This document shows positions 1 to 8,916 of a stretch of 64,000 nt of DNA, piece after piece. The stretch is from Actinoplanes sandaracinus (GTDB lineage Bacteria > Actinomycetota > Actinomycetes > Mycobacteriales > Micromonosporaceae): NCBI RefSeq assembly GCF_030009775.1, contig NZ_JASCTH010000014.1, positions 70,343 to 134,342 on the forward strand, written 5' to 3'. The first letter of the stretch is position 1. Each line of letters starts with the position of its first letter. The translations under genes and the position numbers were made by a program. The notes beneath the pieces are model-generated. The model was not told the origin of the DNA. It worked only from the letters and a program-made list of their open reading frames with translations, and made no database searches.

Positions 1-1556
1 ACCAGCAGTTCCGTTTTCCCCAGGCGGCGGGTGAAGGCGTAGAGGCGCTCGTCGTGCGGCAGCAGCATGGTGAAGTCGCCCTCGACCACCGCGGGTTCGG
101 TCTTCCGCAGCTCGATCAGCTTCCGGTACCAGTGGAAGACCGAGTCCGGGTCGGCCCGCTGAGCGGCCGCGTTGATCTCGACATGGTTGGGGTTTACCGG
201 CAGCCACGGCGTGCCCGTGGTGAAACCGCCGTGCGGCGAGTCGTCCCACTGCATCGGGGTGCGCGCGTTGTCCCGGCCGCGGGCCCGCAGGACCGTCAGA
301 ACCTCCTCCGGGCTGCGCCCTTCCAGATCGACGGCCTGCCGGTACTGGCCGAGCGCCTCGATGTCGCGGAACTCGGTGATGGTGCCGAACGGATAGTTCG
401 TCATGCCCAGCTCTTCGCCCTGATAGACGTAGGGCGTGCCGCGATGCAGGTGCAGAACGGTGCCGAGCATCTTGGCCGAGGCGGCCCGGTGGGCGGGGCT
501 GTCGTCGCCGTACCGGGAGACGACCCGCGGCTGGTCGTGATTGTTCCAGTAGAGGCTGTTCCAGCCCAGGTCGGCGAGACCGGCCTGCCAGCGGCCGAGG
601 ATCGCCTTGAGCGCGGTGAGCTGGAGCGGCACGAGCAGCCACGGGTCGGGCCCTCGGTCCACCCAGACATGGTCGAACTGGAAGACCATGTCGACCTCGT
701 GCCGGGCCGGGTCGGTGTGCAGCCGGGCCTCCTCCACCGTCACGCCCGGCATCTCGCCGACGGTCAGCAGGCCGTCCCGGCCGGCGAAGACCTCGCGGTG
801 CATCTCCTGGAGGAACTCGTGCAGGCGCGGGCCGCCGATGAAGCCGGCGGAGCCGTCCGCGTACGCCGAACCGACCGACAGCCGCCCGTCCGGCAGAGAG
901 CCGTCCGCACCGATCACCTTGGAGATCATGTTGATGACGTCCATCCGGAAGCCGTCCACGCCCCGGTCCAGCCACCAGCGCATCATCGCGTAGACGGCCT
1001 GGCGGACCTCCGGGTTCTCCCAGTTGAGGTCGGGCTGCTTCCGCGAGAACAGGTGCAGGTAGTACTCGCCGGTCTTCTCGTCGAACTCCCAGGCCGGGCC
1101 GCCGAAGACGGAACCCCAGTTGGTCGGCTCGGCGCCCGGGGCGCCCGGTTCCATGCCGGGGCGGGCCGGACGCCACCAGTACCAGTCGCGTTTCGGATGG
1201 TCCTTCGCCGAGCGGCTCTCCAGGAACCACTGGTGCTCGTCCGAGCTGTGGTTGACCACCAGGTCCATGACGATCTTCATGCCCCGGGCGTGCGCTCCGG
1301 CGAGCAGCTCGTCGAAGGTCTCCAGGGTCCCGAAGAGCGGCTCGATGCCCTGGTAGTCGCTGATGTCATAGCCGTTGTCGTCCTGCGGCGACGAGTAGAT
1401 CGGGGACAGCCACAGCACGTCCACGCCGAGCTCGGCGAGGTGGTCGAGGTGATCGATGATGCCGCGCAGGTCGCCCATGCCGTCGCCGTCGGCATCGGCG
1501 AAGCTGCGCGGGTAGATCTGGTACACCACCGACTTCTTCCACCACGAATCCGTCAT
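1..1556 (-). CDS. GH13 alpha-glucosidase / oligo-1,6-glucosidase (3' end outside window)
   Basis: This is a cytoplasmic glycoside hydrolase of family 13 that releases glucose from short alpha-glucans; no signal peptide is visible. The reading frame is open from the ATG to the left edge, so about 518 codons are present and the C-terminus is missing. The N-terminus has the family signature SVVYQIYPRSFADADGDG. The catalytic triad is visible: Asp in DGFRMDV (about residue 205), Glu in TVGEMPG (about 267) and Asp in WNNHDQPR (about 340). The start is supported by an AGAAGAG ribosome site just upstream. It is divergent from a glycosyltransferase with an 82-bp shared promoter region. It resembles the second GH13 enzyme of this window at 21.7-23.3 kb, so the two are probably paralogues with different glucan preferences. 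Family certain, exact substrate unknown. Confidence 0.95.
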   Translation of the reverse strand, partial: MTDSWWKKSVVYQIYPRSFADADGDGMGDLRGIIDHLDHLAELGVDVLWLSPIYSSPQDDNGYDISDYQGIEPLFGTLETFDELLAGAHARGMKIVMDLVVNHSSDEHQWFLESRSAKDHPKRDWYWWRPARPGMEPGAPGAEPTNWGSVFGGPAWEFDEKTGEYYLHLFSRKQPDLNWENPEVRQAVYAMMRWWLDRGVDGFRMDVINMISKVIGADGSLPDGRLSVGSAYADGSAGFIGGPRLHEFLQEMHREVFAGRDGLLTVGEMPGVTVEEARLHTDPARHEVDMVFQFDHVWVDRGPDPWLLVPLQLTALKAILGRWQAGLADLGWNSLYWNNHDQPRVVSRYGDDSPAHRAASAKMLGTVLHLHRGTPYVYQGEELGMTNYPFGTITEFRDIEALGQYRQAVDLEGRSPEEVLTVLRARGRDNARTPMQWDDSPHGGFTTGTPWLPVNPNHVEINAAAQRADPDSVFHWYRKLIELRKTEPAVVEGDFTMLLPHDERLYAFTRRLGKTELL

Positions 1557-1602
1557 TGCTCTTCTCTAACACGAGAACCGGCTCGCTACCGGCGATGCAT
1601 AC

Positions 1603-1616
1603 TGACCACGTGGTTA
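1603..1616. promoter_or_regulatory. Operator-like palindrome between divergent genes
   Basis: The sequence TGACCACGTGGTTA contains a perfect 10-bp palindrome, ACCACGTGGT, in the 82-bp gap between the leftward alpha-glucosidase and the rightward glycosyltransferase. Its position fits a repressor or activator site serving both genes. The regulator is unknown and this is inferred from symmetry and position only. Confidence 0.4.
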
Positions 1617-1638
1617 TGGGTCGAAATTCTGGTTTGTC

Positions 1639-2637
1639 ATGAAGATCGCATTACTGGGACCGATCGCCTGGCGTACGCCGCCGAGGCACTACGGGCCGTG
1701 GGAACTGATCACCAGCCTCCTGGCCGAGGGACTGACCCGGCGCGGCGTCGACGTGACGCTCTTCGCCACGCTCGACTCGGTCACCGAGGCCACCCTCGAC
1801 GGCGTGGTCCCGACCGGCTACGAGGAGAGCGACGAGATCGACGGCCGGGTCTGGGAGGCCATCCACGTCAGTCACGCGCTGGAGCGGTCGGGTGAGTTCG
1901 ACCTGATCCACAACCATCTGGACTGGCTGCCGCTCGCCTTCTCGGCACACTCGCGGGCCCCGATGATCACCACGGTGCACGGCTTCTCCGGGCGCAACAT
2001 CCTTCCGGCGTACCAGCGGGCCCGGTCGCATTTCGTGTCGATCTCGGACAGTGACCGATCACCCGACCTCGACTATCTGGGCACCGTGTACCACGGTGTG
2101 GATCTGGCCGGACTGCCGTTTCATGCCGGCGGCGAGGATTTGATCCTGTTCGGGCGTATCCATCCGGACAAGGGCACCGACATCGCTATCGAGATCGCGC
2201 GCCGGGCCGGCCGCCGTCTCGTGATGTGCGGAATCGTGCAGGACCGCGCCTATTTCGCCGATCACGTGGAGCCATTCATCGATGATCGGCATGTCGTCTA
2301 TCTCGGGTCGGTAGGCCCGGAGGAGCGCGACACCATCCTGGGCTCGGGAGCGGCCCTGTTGCACCCGATCCGGTTCGCGGAACCATTCGGGCTCTCCGTC
2401 GTGGAATCGATGATCTGCGGGACGCCGGTGATCGCGTACCGCAAGGGCTCGATGCCCGAGGTGGTGGACGAGGGTGTCACCGGCCTGCTGGTGGACTCGG
2501 TGGACGAGGCGGTGACGGCCGTGGAGCGGATCGGAGAGGTCGACCGGGAGGCCTGCTCGGCGCACGCCCGGCGGCGCTTCTCGGCCGAACGCATGGTCGA
2601 CGAGTATCTGTCGATTTACCGAAAGATCGTCAGTTGA
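1639..2637 (+). CDS. Glycosyltransferase family 4
   Basis: A 332-residue GT-B fold glycosyltransferase of the GT4 type, expected to work in the cytoplasm with a nucleotide-sugar donor. The N-terminal half has the acceptor-side pattern (MKIALLGPIAWRTPP; FDLIHNHLDW). The C-terminal half has the donor motif EPFGLSVVESMICGTPVIAY followed by EVVDEGVTGLLV. The retaining-type E(x7)E pair lies within that stretch (EPFGLSVVE). The length is slightly short for GT4 but both lobes are complete. No clear Shine-Dalgarno site precedes the ATG. It heads a rightward block with a second glycosyltransferase, an alpha/alpha-barrel protein and a GH130 enzyme, which suggests synthesis and turnover of one oligosaccharide. 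Donor and acceptor cannot be read from sequence. Confidence 0.92.
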   Translation: MKIALLGPIAWRTPPRHYGPWELITSLLAEGLTRRGVDVTLFATLDSVTEATLDGVVPTGYEESDEIDGRVWEAIHVSHALERSGEFDLIHNHLDWLPLAFSAHSRAPMITTVHGFSGRNILPAYQRARSHFVSISDSDRSPDLDYLGTVYHGVDLAGLPFHAGGEDLILFGRIHPDKGTDIAIEIARRAGRRLVMCGIVQDRAYFADHVEPFIDDRHVVYLGSVGPEERDTILGSGAALLHPIRFAEPFGLSVVESMICGTPVIAYRKGSMPEVVDEGVTGLLVDSVDEAVTAVERIGEVDREACSAHARRRFSAERMVDEYLSIYRKIVS

Positions 2638-2797
2638 TTACCTAGATCTTGTTAACGTCGCAATGCGAATTGCGCGTTAAACGGGCCCCTTTTTCGGGTA
2701 CCCGTTCGGACGTTCATCCGCGGTGTACGACACCGTGCCCGCGCGCGCTGAGTCCGAGCTGCGGGTATGCAGCCCGGCCGAGGAGAAAGGCTTGGTC

Positions 2798-3952
2798 ATG
2801 CCCGCGACATACGGGTTTTTGAGCACTTATCCCCCCACTCAATGCGGTTTGGCGACATTCAATGCGGCTCTCGCGACACATCTCACCGGCGGCGCCGGTG
2901 GATCGGGGGTGGTACGCCTGCTCGCCGGCGACAACGCCAGTGGAGGGATCGCTCCCGACCGGGCCGCCCCGCGGGTCGTGCACACCTGGAACACCGACCG
3001 CCCCGGCGGATGGGTCGCCGCCGCCACCGCGCTCAACCGCTTCGACGCCGCGATCATCCAGCACGAGTACGGCATCTACCCCGGTGAGGCCGGCGCCGAG
3101 GTGCTCCCGGTCCTCCAGGCGCTGCGGATCCCGTCGATCGTGGTGCTGCACACCGTGCTGACGCACCCCGACCACCTTCAGCGCGCCGTCCTCGAACAGA
3201 TCGGCGTGGCCGCCGACGCCGTCGTGACCATGACCGACACCGCCCGGCAGCGGCTCACCACCCACTACGACGTGGACCCTCGCAAGGTCACGGTGATCCC
3301 GCACGGGGCCGCGAGCCACAACGGCACGCCCCGCGAGGACCACGACCGGCCGCAACTGCTGACCTGGGGCCTGCTCGGCCCGGGCAAGGGCATCGAGTGG
3401 GCGCTACGGGCGCTGGCCCACCTCGGCGACCTCCAGCCCCGCCCCGAATACACCGTCGCCGGGCGCACCCACCCCAAGGTGCTCGAACAACAGGGCGACG
3501 TCTACCGGGACTCGCTCAAGGAACTCGCCGCCGAGTTGGGGATCGCCGACTGCGTGCAGTGGGCCGACGTCTACCTCGAGGCGGCGGAACTGTCCCGGCT
3601 GATCCGCTCGGCGGACGCCGTGGTGCTGCCGTACGACTCCACCGAACAGGTCACGTCCGGGGTGCTGATCGAGGCCGTGGGCGCCGGAGTGCCGGTGGTG
3701 GCGACCGAGTTCCCGCACGCGGTGGAACTGCTCGCGGACGGGCCGGGCCTGCTCGTACCCCATCAGGACCCGGAGGCGATGGCGATCGCCATCCGTCACG
3801 TCCTCTCCGAACCGGGCCTGCCCGGCCGGCTCGCCGGCCTGGCCGGAGGGCCCACCCTGCGCTGGCCCGCGGTGGCCGCGCGGTACCAGGCCCTGGCCGC
3901 TCGACTGATCGCCGCCCGCCGCCCACTCGCTGCCGCGACGATCCCGGCCTAG
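2798..3952 (+). CDS. Glycosyltransferase (GT4-like)
   Basis: A 384-residue GT-B glycosyltransferase. The start is chosen at the ATG opening MPATYGFLSTYPPTQCGLAT because AGGAGAAAGG ends seven bases before it; an upstream ATG in the same frame (2723) lacks such a site and adds residues unlike the family. The N-terminus TYPPTQCGLATF is characteristic of a glycosyltransferase group that in other bacteria is found next to GH130 enzymes. A donor-site region TWGLLGPGKGIEW lies near residue 190 and VTSGVLIEAVGAGVPVVATE near residue 285. The next gene begins three bases after the stop, so the two are probably co-translated. Its partner genes (GT4, barrel protein, GH130) suggest a mannose- or glucose-containing product, which is inference. 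Confidence 0.9.
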   Translation: MPATYGFLSTYPPTQCGLATFNAALATHLTGGAGGSGVVRLLAGDNASGGIAPDRAAPRVVHTWNTDRPGGWVAAATALNRFDAAIIQHEYGIYPGEAGAEVLPVLQALRIPSIVVLHTVLTHPDHLQRAVLEQIGVAADAVVTMTDTARQRLTTHYDVDPRKVTVIPHGAASHNGTPREDHDRPQLLTWGLLGPGKGIEWALRALAHLGDLQPRPEYTVAGRTHPKVLEQQGDVYRDSLKELAAELGIADCVQWADVYLEAAELSRLIRSADAVVLPYDSTEQVTSGVLIEAVGAGVPVVATEFPHAVELLADGPGLLVPHQDPEAMAIAIRHVLSEPGLPGRLAGLAGGPTLRWPAVAARYQALAARLIAARRPLAAATIPA

Positions 3953-3955
3953 GGC

Positions 3956-5044
3956 ATGGCGCTGTCCCTGCGGCTGATCCCACCGCCCATCCAGTTGCGC
4001 GACGTTCCCGAACCCCGCTGGGACCACGTGTTCCGGCTCTCCGACGACACCGGGCTGCTGGAACACGCCCGCAACGCGACCGCCCGGCGCGAGCACGGGT
4101 ACTGCGTGGACGACGTGTCCCGCGGCCTGCTCGTCATCGCCCGTGAACGCCGCCCCGGGGCCGACCTCGTCCGGCTGGCCGAGCGCTACCTGGCGTTCCT
4201 GACCCACGCGCAGGGCGCCGACGGGTCCTTCCGGAACCGGATGAGCTACGACCGTCGCTGGCTGGACGAGCCGAGCCTCGGCGACTGGTGGGGCCGGGCC
4301 ATGTGGGGGCTGGGCACGGCCGCCGCCCGCGGCCCGTCCGGCTGGATCCGGCGGGAGGCGATGGAGGCGTTCCGGCTGGGCCTGCAGTGCCGGTCCACCT
4401 GGCCGCGGGCGATGGCGTTCGCCGGACTGGGCGCCGCCGAGGTGCTGCGCGCCGGGCCGCACGACCCGCCCACCGCCGAACTGCTCGGCGACGCGGCCAC
4501 CGTGATCGGGTTGCCCGGCTCGGATCCGGACTGGGTCTGGCCGGAACCGGAGCTCACGTACGCGAATCCGGCCCTCGCCGAGGTCGTCATCGCCGCCGGG
4601 GACCTCCTCGGCGACGAGGGCCTGCTCGTCGACGGTCTGCGGATGCTCTCCTGGCTCTGCGGCATGCAGGAGAAGGACGGTCACCTCTCGACCGTCCCGG
4701 TCGGTGGCTGGCGGCCCGGACCGGCCGCCGGCCGGCACCGCTTCGACCAGCAGCCGATCGAGGCGGCGGCGACCGCGGACGCCTGCGCCACCGCGGCCTC
4801 CGTCACCGGCGACGAGCACTGGGACGCCCCGCTCTTCCAGGCGATCACCTGGTTTCTCGGAGACAACGACACCGGAACGGTGATGTACGACCCTGAGACT
4901 GGCGGATGTTATGACGGATTGACGGCCAATGGTCCTAATCTGAACCAAGGAGCCGAATCCACCCTCGCGCTCGTCTCCACGCTGCTGCATGCCCGCACGC
5001 TGGCGAGCCGGAGCGCGACCCGACCCTCAGGCGGCCTAGCGTGA
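3956..5044 (+). CDS. Alpha/alpha-barrel glycosidase-like protein of the GT/GH130 block
   Basis: A 362-residue soluble protein. It is rich in Trp and in helical repeats (SLGDWWGRAMWGLGTAAARG; STWPRAMAFAGLG; QPIEAAATADACA), the pattern of a six-hairpin alpha/alpha barrel as in carbohydrate epimerases and glycosidases. I recognise it as the partner domain that in some bacteria is fused to the C-terminus of the preceding glycosyltransferase; here it is a separate gene three bases downstream. Its stop overlaps the GTG of the GH130 gene by four bases (GTGA). The catalytic activity is not established to my knowledge; it may trim, bind or transfer the glycan made by its neighbours. No signal peptide or membrane segment is visible. 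Confidence 0.85.
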   Translation: MALSLRLIPPPIQLRDVPEPRWDHVFRLSDDTGLLEHARNATARREHGYCVDDVSRGLLVIARERRPGADLVRLAERYLAFLTHAQGADGSFRNRMSYDRRWLDEPSLGDWWGRAMWGLGTAAARGPSGWIRREAMEAFRLGLQCRSTWPRAMAFAGLGAAEVLRAGPHDPPTAELLGDAATVIGLPGSDPDWVWPEPELTYANPALAEVVIAAGDLLGDEGLLVDGLRMLSWLCGMQEKDGHLSTVPVGGWRPGPAAGRHRFDQQPIEAAATADACATAASVTGDEHWDAPLFQAITWFLGDNDTGTVMYDPETGGCYDGLTANGPNLNQGAESTLALVSTLLHARTLASRSATRPSGGLA

Positions 5045-6528
5045 CAGCAACGGTGAACACCACCGACATCACCCGGCACAACATCACCATGGCCCCGGAC
5101 GGCCGGCGAGTCGTGATCAAGCTCTTCGTCCCCGGCGAGGACGCGCACATCACCCATAACCGGGCGTCCTGCCTGATCGAACGCATCCTGCAACTCGACG
5201 AGGCGGACATCACCGCCTCGCTCGACGACGTGCTCGCCCGGTTCTCCGGGCGGCACCACGACATCCTCGCCGTCTTCCAGCACCACTACGAGGTGGTCCA
5301 GCACCGCGTGCCGACGGAGATCGAGCTGTCGCCCGCCGCACGGACGCTGATCGGCGCCTACTTCAGCCACGAGTTCTCGGTGGAGGCGGCAGCGCTCTGC
5401 AACCCGTCGATGGTGCCCCACCCGGACCAGGGCGATCTCGCACCCGGCGAGATGCGGGCGGCACTCAGCCTGCGGCAGATCGGCGAGGGTCACATCTCGT
5501 CGATCGGCTTCTGCAGCGTGATCCTCGGCCCCGGCGCGGCGATCCGCCTGGAAGAACGGGACGGGCCGCTGGCGATCGGCCAGCGGGTCGGCGCGAAACA
5601 CATGAAACACCAGCTCTTCGCGGCGCTCGGCGACGAGGACATCGACAACGAGGCCTCGGCGTACGTCCTCAACGCCCTCCCACACCGATACGACGACACC
5701 GAGTTCGAGGAGGTGATCAGCCACCTGCCGGCCGAACTGCAGGCCCGGCCGACGACGCCGATGACCCTCGAACTGCTCCGCCGGATCGTCGGCGACGACT
5801 ACGCGGTCACGTTCCCGGCCAACACCCCACTGCACCAGCGGGTCCTCTGGCCCGCCACGCCGAGCGAGGGCCGGGGCATGGAGGACGCCCGGTTCGTGCA
5901 GGTGACCGACCCTGACGGGCGGCCCGCCTACCAGGCCACCTACACCGCCTACGACGGGTTCAACATCTCCGGCCGGGTCATCTACACCCGGGACCTGCGG
6001 CACTTCGAGGTCGCCACGCTGCACGGGCCGGCCGCCCGCAACAAGGGCATGGCGATGTTCCCGCGCTACATCAGCGGCAAGAAGTACGCGCTCTGCCGCT
6101 CCGACGGCGAGACCCTCGGCCTCGCCGTCCGGGACGATCAGCACCGCTGGCAGCACGTGGGGCCGCTGCTGGTTCCGCACCGCGGCTGGGACCTGATCCA
6201 GGTGGGCAACTGCGGATCACCGATCGAGACGGCCGCCGGCTGGCTGGTGCTCACCCACGGGGTCGGCCCGATGCGCCGGTACGCCATCGGCGCGATGCTG
6301 CTCGACCTGGAGAACCCCGAGCGGGTCATCGCCGACCTGCCGCAGGGACTCATCGACCCGGACGAGATCGAGCGCGAGGGGTACGTGCCGAACGTCCTCT
6401 ACTCCTGCGGAGGACTCGTTCACGACGGGCGGTTCTGGCTGCCGTACGCCTCCAGCGACGTCCGGATCAGTTTCGCCAGCATGCCCCTGGACCGCCTGCT
6501 GCACCGCATGCAGCCGGTGGGAGGCTGA
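5041..6528 (+). CDS. GH130 family glycoside phosphorylase/hydrolase
   Basis: A 495-residue member of glycoside hydrolase family 130, whose characterised members phosphorolyse or hydrolyse beta-mannosides. The five-bladed propeller signatures are visible: GRGMEDARFVQV with the likely catalytic Asp near residue 282, RNKGMAMFPRYISGK near 335, GNCGSPIET near 389 and LTHGVGPMRRYAIGAMLLDL near 405. An N-terminal extension of roughly 130 residues precedes the propeller, as in the longer beta-1,2-mannoside-type subfamilies. The GTG start overlaps the previous stop (GTGA), which implies translational coupling. As the last gene of a glycosyltransferase block it could recycle the product by phosphorolysis. 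Family assignment is firm; phosphorylase versus hydrolase and linkage are inferred. Confidence 0.93.
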   Translation: MTATVNTTDITRHNITMAPDGRRVVIKLFVPGEDAHITHNRASCLIERILQLDEADITASLDDVLARFSGRHHDILAVFQHHYEVVQHRVPTEIELSPAARTLIGAYFSHEFSVEAAALCNPSMVPHPDQGDLAPGEMRAALSLRQIGEGHISSIGFCSVILGPGAAIRLEERDGPLAIGQRVGAKHMKHQLFAALGDEDIDNEASAYVLNALPHRYDDTEFEEVISHLPAELQARPTTPMTLELLRRIVGDDYAVTFPANTPLHQRVLWPATPSEGRGMEDARFVQVTDPDGRPAYQATYTAYDGFNISGRVIYTRDLRHFEVATLHGPAARNKGMAMFPRYISGKKYALCRSDGETLGLAVRDDQHRWQHVGPLLVPHRGWDLIQVGNCGSPIETAAGWLVLTHGVGPMRRYAIGAMLLDLENPERVIADLPQGLIDPDEIEREGYVPNVLYSCGGLVHDGRFWLPYASSDVRISFASMPLDRLLHRMQPVGG

Positions 6529-6568
6529 CCGCTCTGCTGGGACCGCACCGCCTGCAGGCTTTCCTGGT

Positions 6569-7411
6569 TCAGACGGGGACCGTGCCCGCCACCACCCAGA
6601 TGGTGAGCACGGCCAGGAACGTGCCGCTCGCCCCGGCCGCGTCGACGCACGCCAGCCACTCGTCGCGCAGGCCGGGCGGGGTGGCCCAGGACTCCTCCGG
6701 CACCCGGGGGTTGACCATCGGCAACACCACCGCGGCCGAGGCCGGACTGGTGAACAGACAGGTCACCGGGATCGCGGTCAGGCCGCTCAGCCCGGCCGCG
6801 ACCAGCCGGCGCCGCAGGGTCCGCCCCATATCGGCCTGCTGCGGGGTGAAATGGCCGCTGACGTGCGCGAGCACCACCTTGCCCAGCCCGGCCGGCATGC
6901 CGTCGAAGGCGAGCGAATCCCAGTCGGTGTCGATCAGGCAGATCCGGCCGCCGGGGCGGGTCACCCGGACGAGCTCGGCGATCGCCCGGTCAGCGCCCTC
7001 GACATGCTGCAGGACCCGCTCGCACCAGACGCCGTCGACATAGTCGTCCGGCAGGTCGAGAGTGCGCACGTCACCGGTCAGATAACGCACGTTGCTGTCG
7101 TCGTGCCGGCCGACCGCGGCCGCGGTCACCGCCGACGAATGGTCCACCGCGAGAACCTCGCCCGTGCCGCCCACCTGGGCGGCGAGCAGCCGGGCCACCT
7201 CGCCGGCGCCGGAACCCGCGTCGAGCAGTCGCTGGCCGGCGGCGGGACACAACGCCTCGTACGCCGCGCGGCGAACCCGCCGGATCTCCGGATGGCGGCT
7301 CATCTCGGTGAGCGCGTCGAGCACCAATTCGGACATCTGGGTCGACAGGGCGTCGATGTCGGAAAAGGGCGTCCGGTCCTTCTGTGCGGGTTCCATGCGG
7401 CAATTGTTCAT
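6569..7411 (-). CDS. Class I SAM-dependent methyltransferase
   Basis: A 280-residue methyltransferase with a Rossmann fold. Motif I is LLDAGSGAGEVARLLA (about residues 62-77), the acidic end of motif II is EVLAVDHS, and VWCERVLQHVEGADRAIAEL followed by RVTRPGGRICLIDTDW forms motifs IV-V. The C-terminal region is typical of UbiE/arsenite-type small-molecule methyltransferases, but the substrate is unknown. A second in-frame ATG five codons downstream (MEPAQK) is an equally possible start, since neither has a clear Shine-Dalgarno site. It is convergent with the GH130 gene (40-bp gap) and divergent from the oxidoreductase across about 205 bp that contain an operator-like palindrome. Confidence 0.9.
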   Translation of the reverse strand: MNNCRMEPAQKDRTPFSDIDALSTQMSELVLDALTEMSRHPEIRRVRRAAYEALCPAAGQRLLDAGSGAGEVARLLAAQVGGTGEVLAVDHSSAVTAAAVGRHDDSNVRYLTGDVRTLDLPDDYVDGVWCERVLQHVEGADRAIAELVRVTRPGGRICLIDTDWDSLAFDGMPAGLGKVVLAHVSGHFTPQQADMGRTLRRRLVAAGLSGLTAIPVTCLFTSPASAAVVLPMVNPRVPEESWATPPGLRDEWLACVDAAGASGTFLAVLTIWVVAGTVPV

Positions 7412-7538
7412 CGCGCAAGCACCGTTCGGTGGTGGCGGTCATCCATCCGACAGGGGCGGCACCTGCTCTTTCGCTAGATCAAGCGCCCGATGTTCGCGAT
7501 CCGCACACGGCAGGATAGGGAAATCGAACCATACGCTC

Positions 7539-7559
7539 TGTGATGTCTTGTGCATCACA
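7539..7559. promoter_or_regulatory. Operator-like inverted repeat upstream of oxidoreductase
   Basis: TGTGATG and CATCACA form a perfect 7-bp inverted repeat separated by seven bases, about 58 bp before the oxidoreductase ATG and within the divergent promoter region. The spacing is wrong for a CRP site (TGTGA-N6-TCACA) and closer to what GntR- or LacI-type regulators bind. The regulator is not identifiable here. Confidence 0.4.
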
Positions 7560-7616
7560 CGTCACCGGCGAAATCACAGGCAACAGCCCGGCAACCAATG
7601 TGTAAAACTTCCGGGC

Positions 7617-8642
7617 ATGATCGAACGGGTTAAGTTCGGGCTGGTCGGCTACGGCACCGGCGGCCGGGTGTTCCACGCGCCGCTGATCGCGTCCGCCGCG
7701 AACATCGAATTCGCCGGCGTGGTCACCACCTCCGAGGAGCGCCGGGCCCAGGTCGCGGAGCAACTACCAGGCGTCGAGACGTACGACTCGATCGCCGCGC
7801 TCGCCGCCGCCGGCGTCCAGGCGGTGGCCATCTCCACCCCCGCCGCCACCCACGCCGCGCTGGCCGTCGAGGCCATCGAGGCCGGCCTCGCGGTGGTCGT
7901 CGACAAGCCGTTCGCGCTCGACGCCGACACCGCCCGCAAGCTGGTCACCACGGCCGAAGAGGCCGGCGTGCCGCTCACCGTCTACCAGAACCGGCGGTGG
8001 GACTCCGACTTCCTGACCATCCGCAAGCTGATGGAGAAGGGATCGCTCGGCACCGTCCGGCGATTCGAGTCACGGATGGAGCGGTGGGCCCCCGACCGGC
8101 TGCCCGGCGCCGCCGGCGGCGGCACCCTCCTCGACTTCGGCTCCCACATGGTCGACCAGGCGCTGCAGCTGCACGGCCCGGCCGAGCGGGTGTACGCCGA
8201 GGTCCGCGGCCCCGACGGCGGCCTCGACGACGACTGGTTCATGGCTTTGCACCACACCAGCGGCGTCGAGTCGCACCTGTGGGGCTCCTGGCGCCAGGCT
8301 GGCCCCGGCCCGCGCTTCCGGGTCACCGGCACCGCCGGCACCTACATCTCGCCCGAACTCGACTACCAGGAAACCCTGCTCAAGGGTGGCAAGACGCCGG
8401 CCAAGCTGGCCGACCGCTGGGGCGTCGAACCGGAACACCGCTGGGGCCATCTGTTCCGCGGCGCCACCGGCGCCCCGGTGGAGAGTTGCCGCGGCCGCTG
8501 GGACAGCTTCTATCCGGCGGTGGCCGCCGCCGTCCTCGGGGAGGGGCCGATGCCCGTCGACCCGTGGGACTCGGTCCGTGCCATGGAGATCCTCGACGCG
8601 GCCCGCCGCAGCGCCGCCACCGGCACCGCCGTCCCTCTCTGA
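7617..8642 (+). CDS. Gfo/Idh/MocA family oxidoreductase
   Basis: A 341-residue NAD(P)-dependent dehydrogenase acting on sugars or cyclitols. The start is set at the ATG of MIERVKFGLVGYGTGGRVFH; the frame is open further upstream but that part has no family similarity. The Rossmann motif GLVGYGTGGRVFHAPL (residues 8-23) and the family motif VVVDKPFALDADTARKLV with the EKP-like Lys (DKP, about residue 94) are present. The C-terminal half carries GGGTLLDFGSHMVDQALQL, typical of the YdgJ/inositol-dehydrogenase-like branch. Immediately after the stop lies a 15-copy 18-bp tandem array with no coding evidence. Substrate unknown; possible operator upstream at 7.54 kb. Confidence 0.93.
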   Translation: MIERVKFGLVGYGTGGRVFHAPLIASAANIEFAGVVTTSEERRAQVAEQLPGVETYDSIAALAAAGVQAVAISTPAATHAALAVEAIEAGLAVVVDKPFALDADTARKLVTTAEEAGVPLTVYQNRRWDSDFLTIRKLMEKGSLGTVRRFESRMERWAPDRLPGAAGGGTLLDFGSHMVDQALQLHGPAERVYAEVRGPDGGLDDDWFMALHHTSGVESHLWGSWRQAGPGPRFRVTGTAGTYISPELDYQETLLKGGKTPAKLADRWGVEPEHRWGHLFRGATGAPVESCRGRWDSFYPAVAAAVLGEGPMPVDPWDSVRAMEILDAARRSAATGTAVPL

Positions 8643-8646
8643 CAGC

Positions 8647-8916
8647 CCCACCATGGACGGCCGTCCCACCGTGAACGGCCGTCCCACCATGAACGGCCGT
8701 CCCACCATGAACGGCCGTCCCACCATGAACGACCGCCCCACCATGAACGACCGCCCCACCATGAACAGCCGCCCCGCCATGAACGACCGCCCCACCATGA
8801 ACGCCCGCCCCACCATGAACAGCCGCGCCACGCTGAGCGCCCATCCCACCGCGAACGGCCGCCCCGTCCTGAGCGGCCATCCCACCGCGAACGACCGCCC
8901 CACCATGGACGGGCCC
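8647..8916. repeat. 18-bp tandem repeat array, 15 units
   Basis: Fifteen contiguous 18-bp units with consensus CCCACCATGAACGRCCGY begin five bases after the oxidoreductase stop. Units start at 8647, 8665, 8683 and so on to 8899, with no phase slip. The first six or seven are nearly identical; those around 8827-8863 are most diverged. Because 18 is a multiple of three, all six frames stay open and give hexapeptide repeats (for example RPTMNG on the plus strand), but no frame has a ribosome site or a plausible start, so I treat it as non-coding minisatellite. Confidence 0.9.

Noticed and set aside
54-1895. A 613-codon plus-strand open frame at the left edge
   Set aside because: It is antisense to the GH13 alpha-glucosidase, which has its complete catalytic triad and ribosome site on the minus strand. 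The plus frame has no recognisable protein and runs across the promoter and into the next gene.
7539-7559. A CRP-type site upstream of the oxidoreductase
   Set aside because: The half-sites resemble TGTGA/TCACA but are 11 bases apart rather than six. It is kept only as an unidentified operator-like palindrome.
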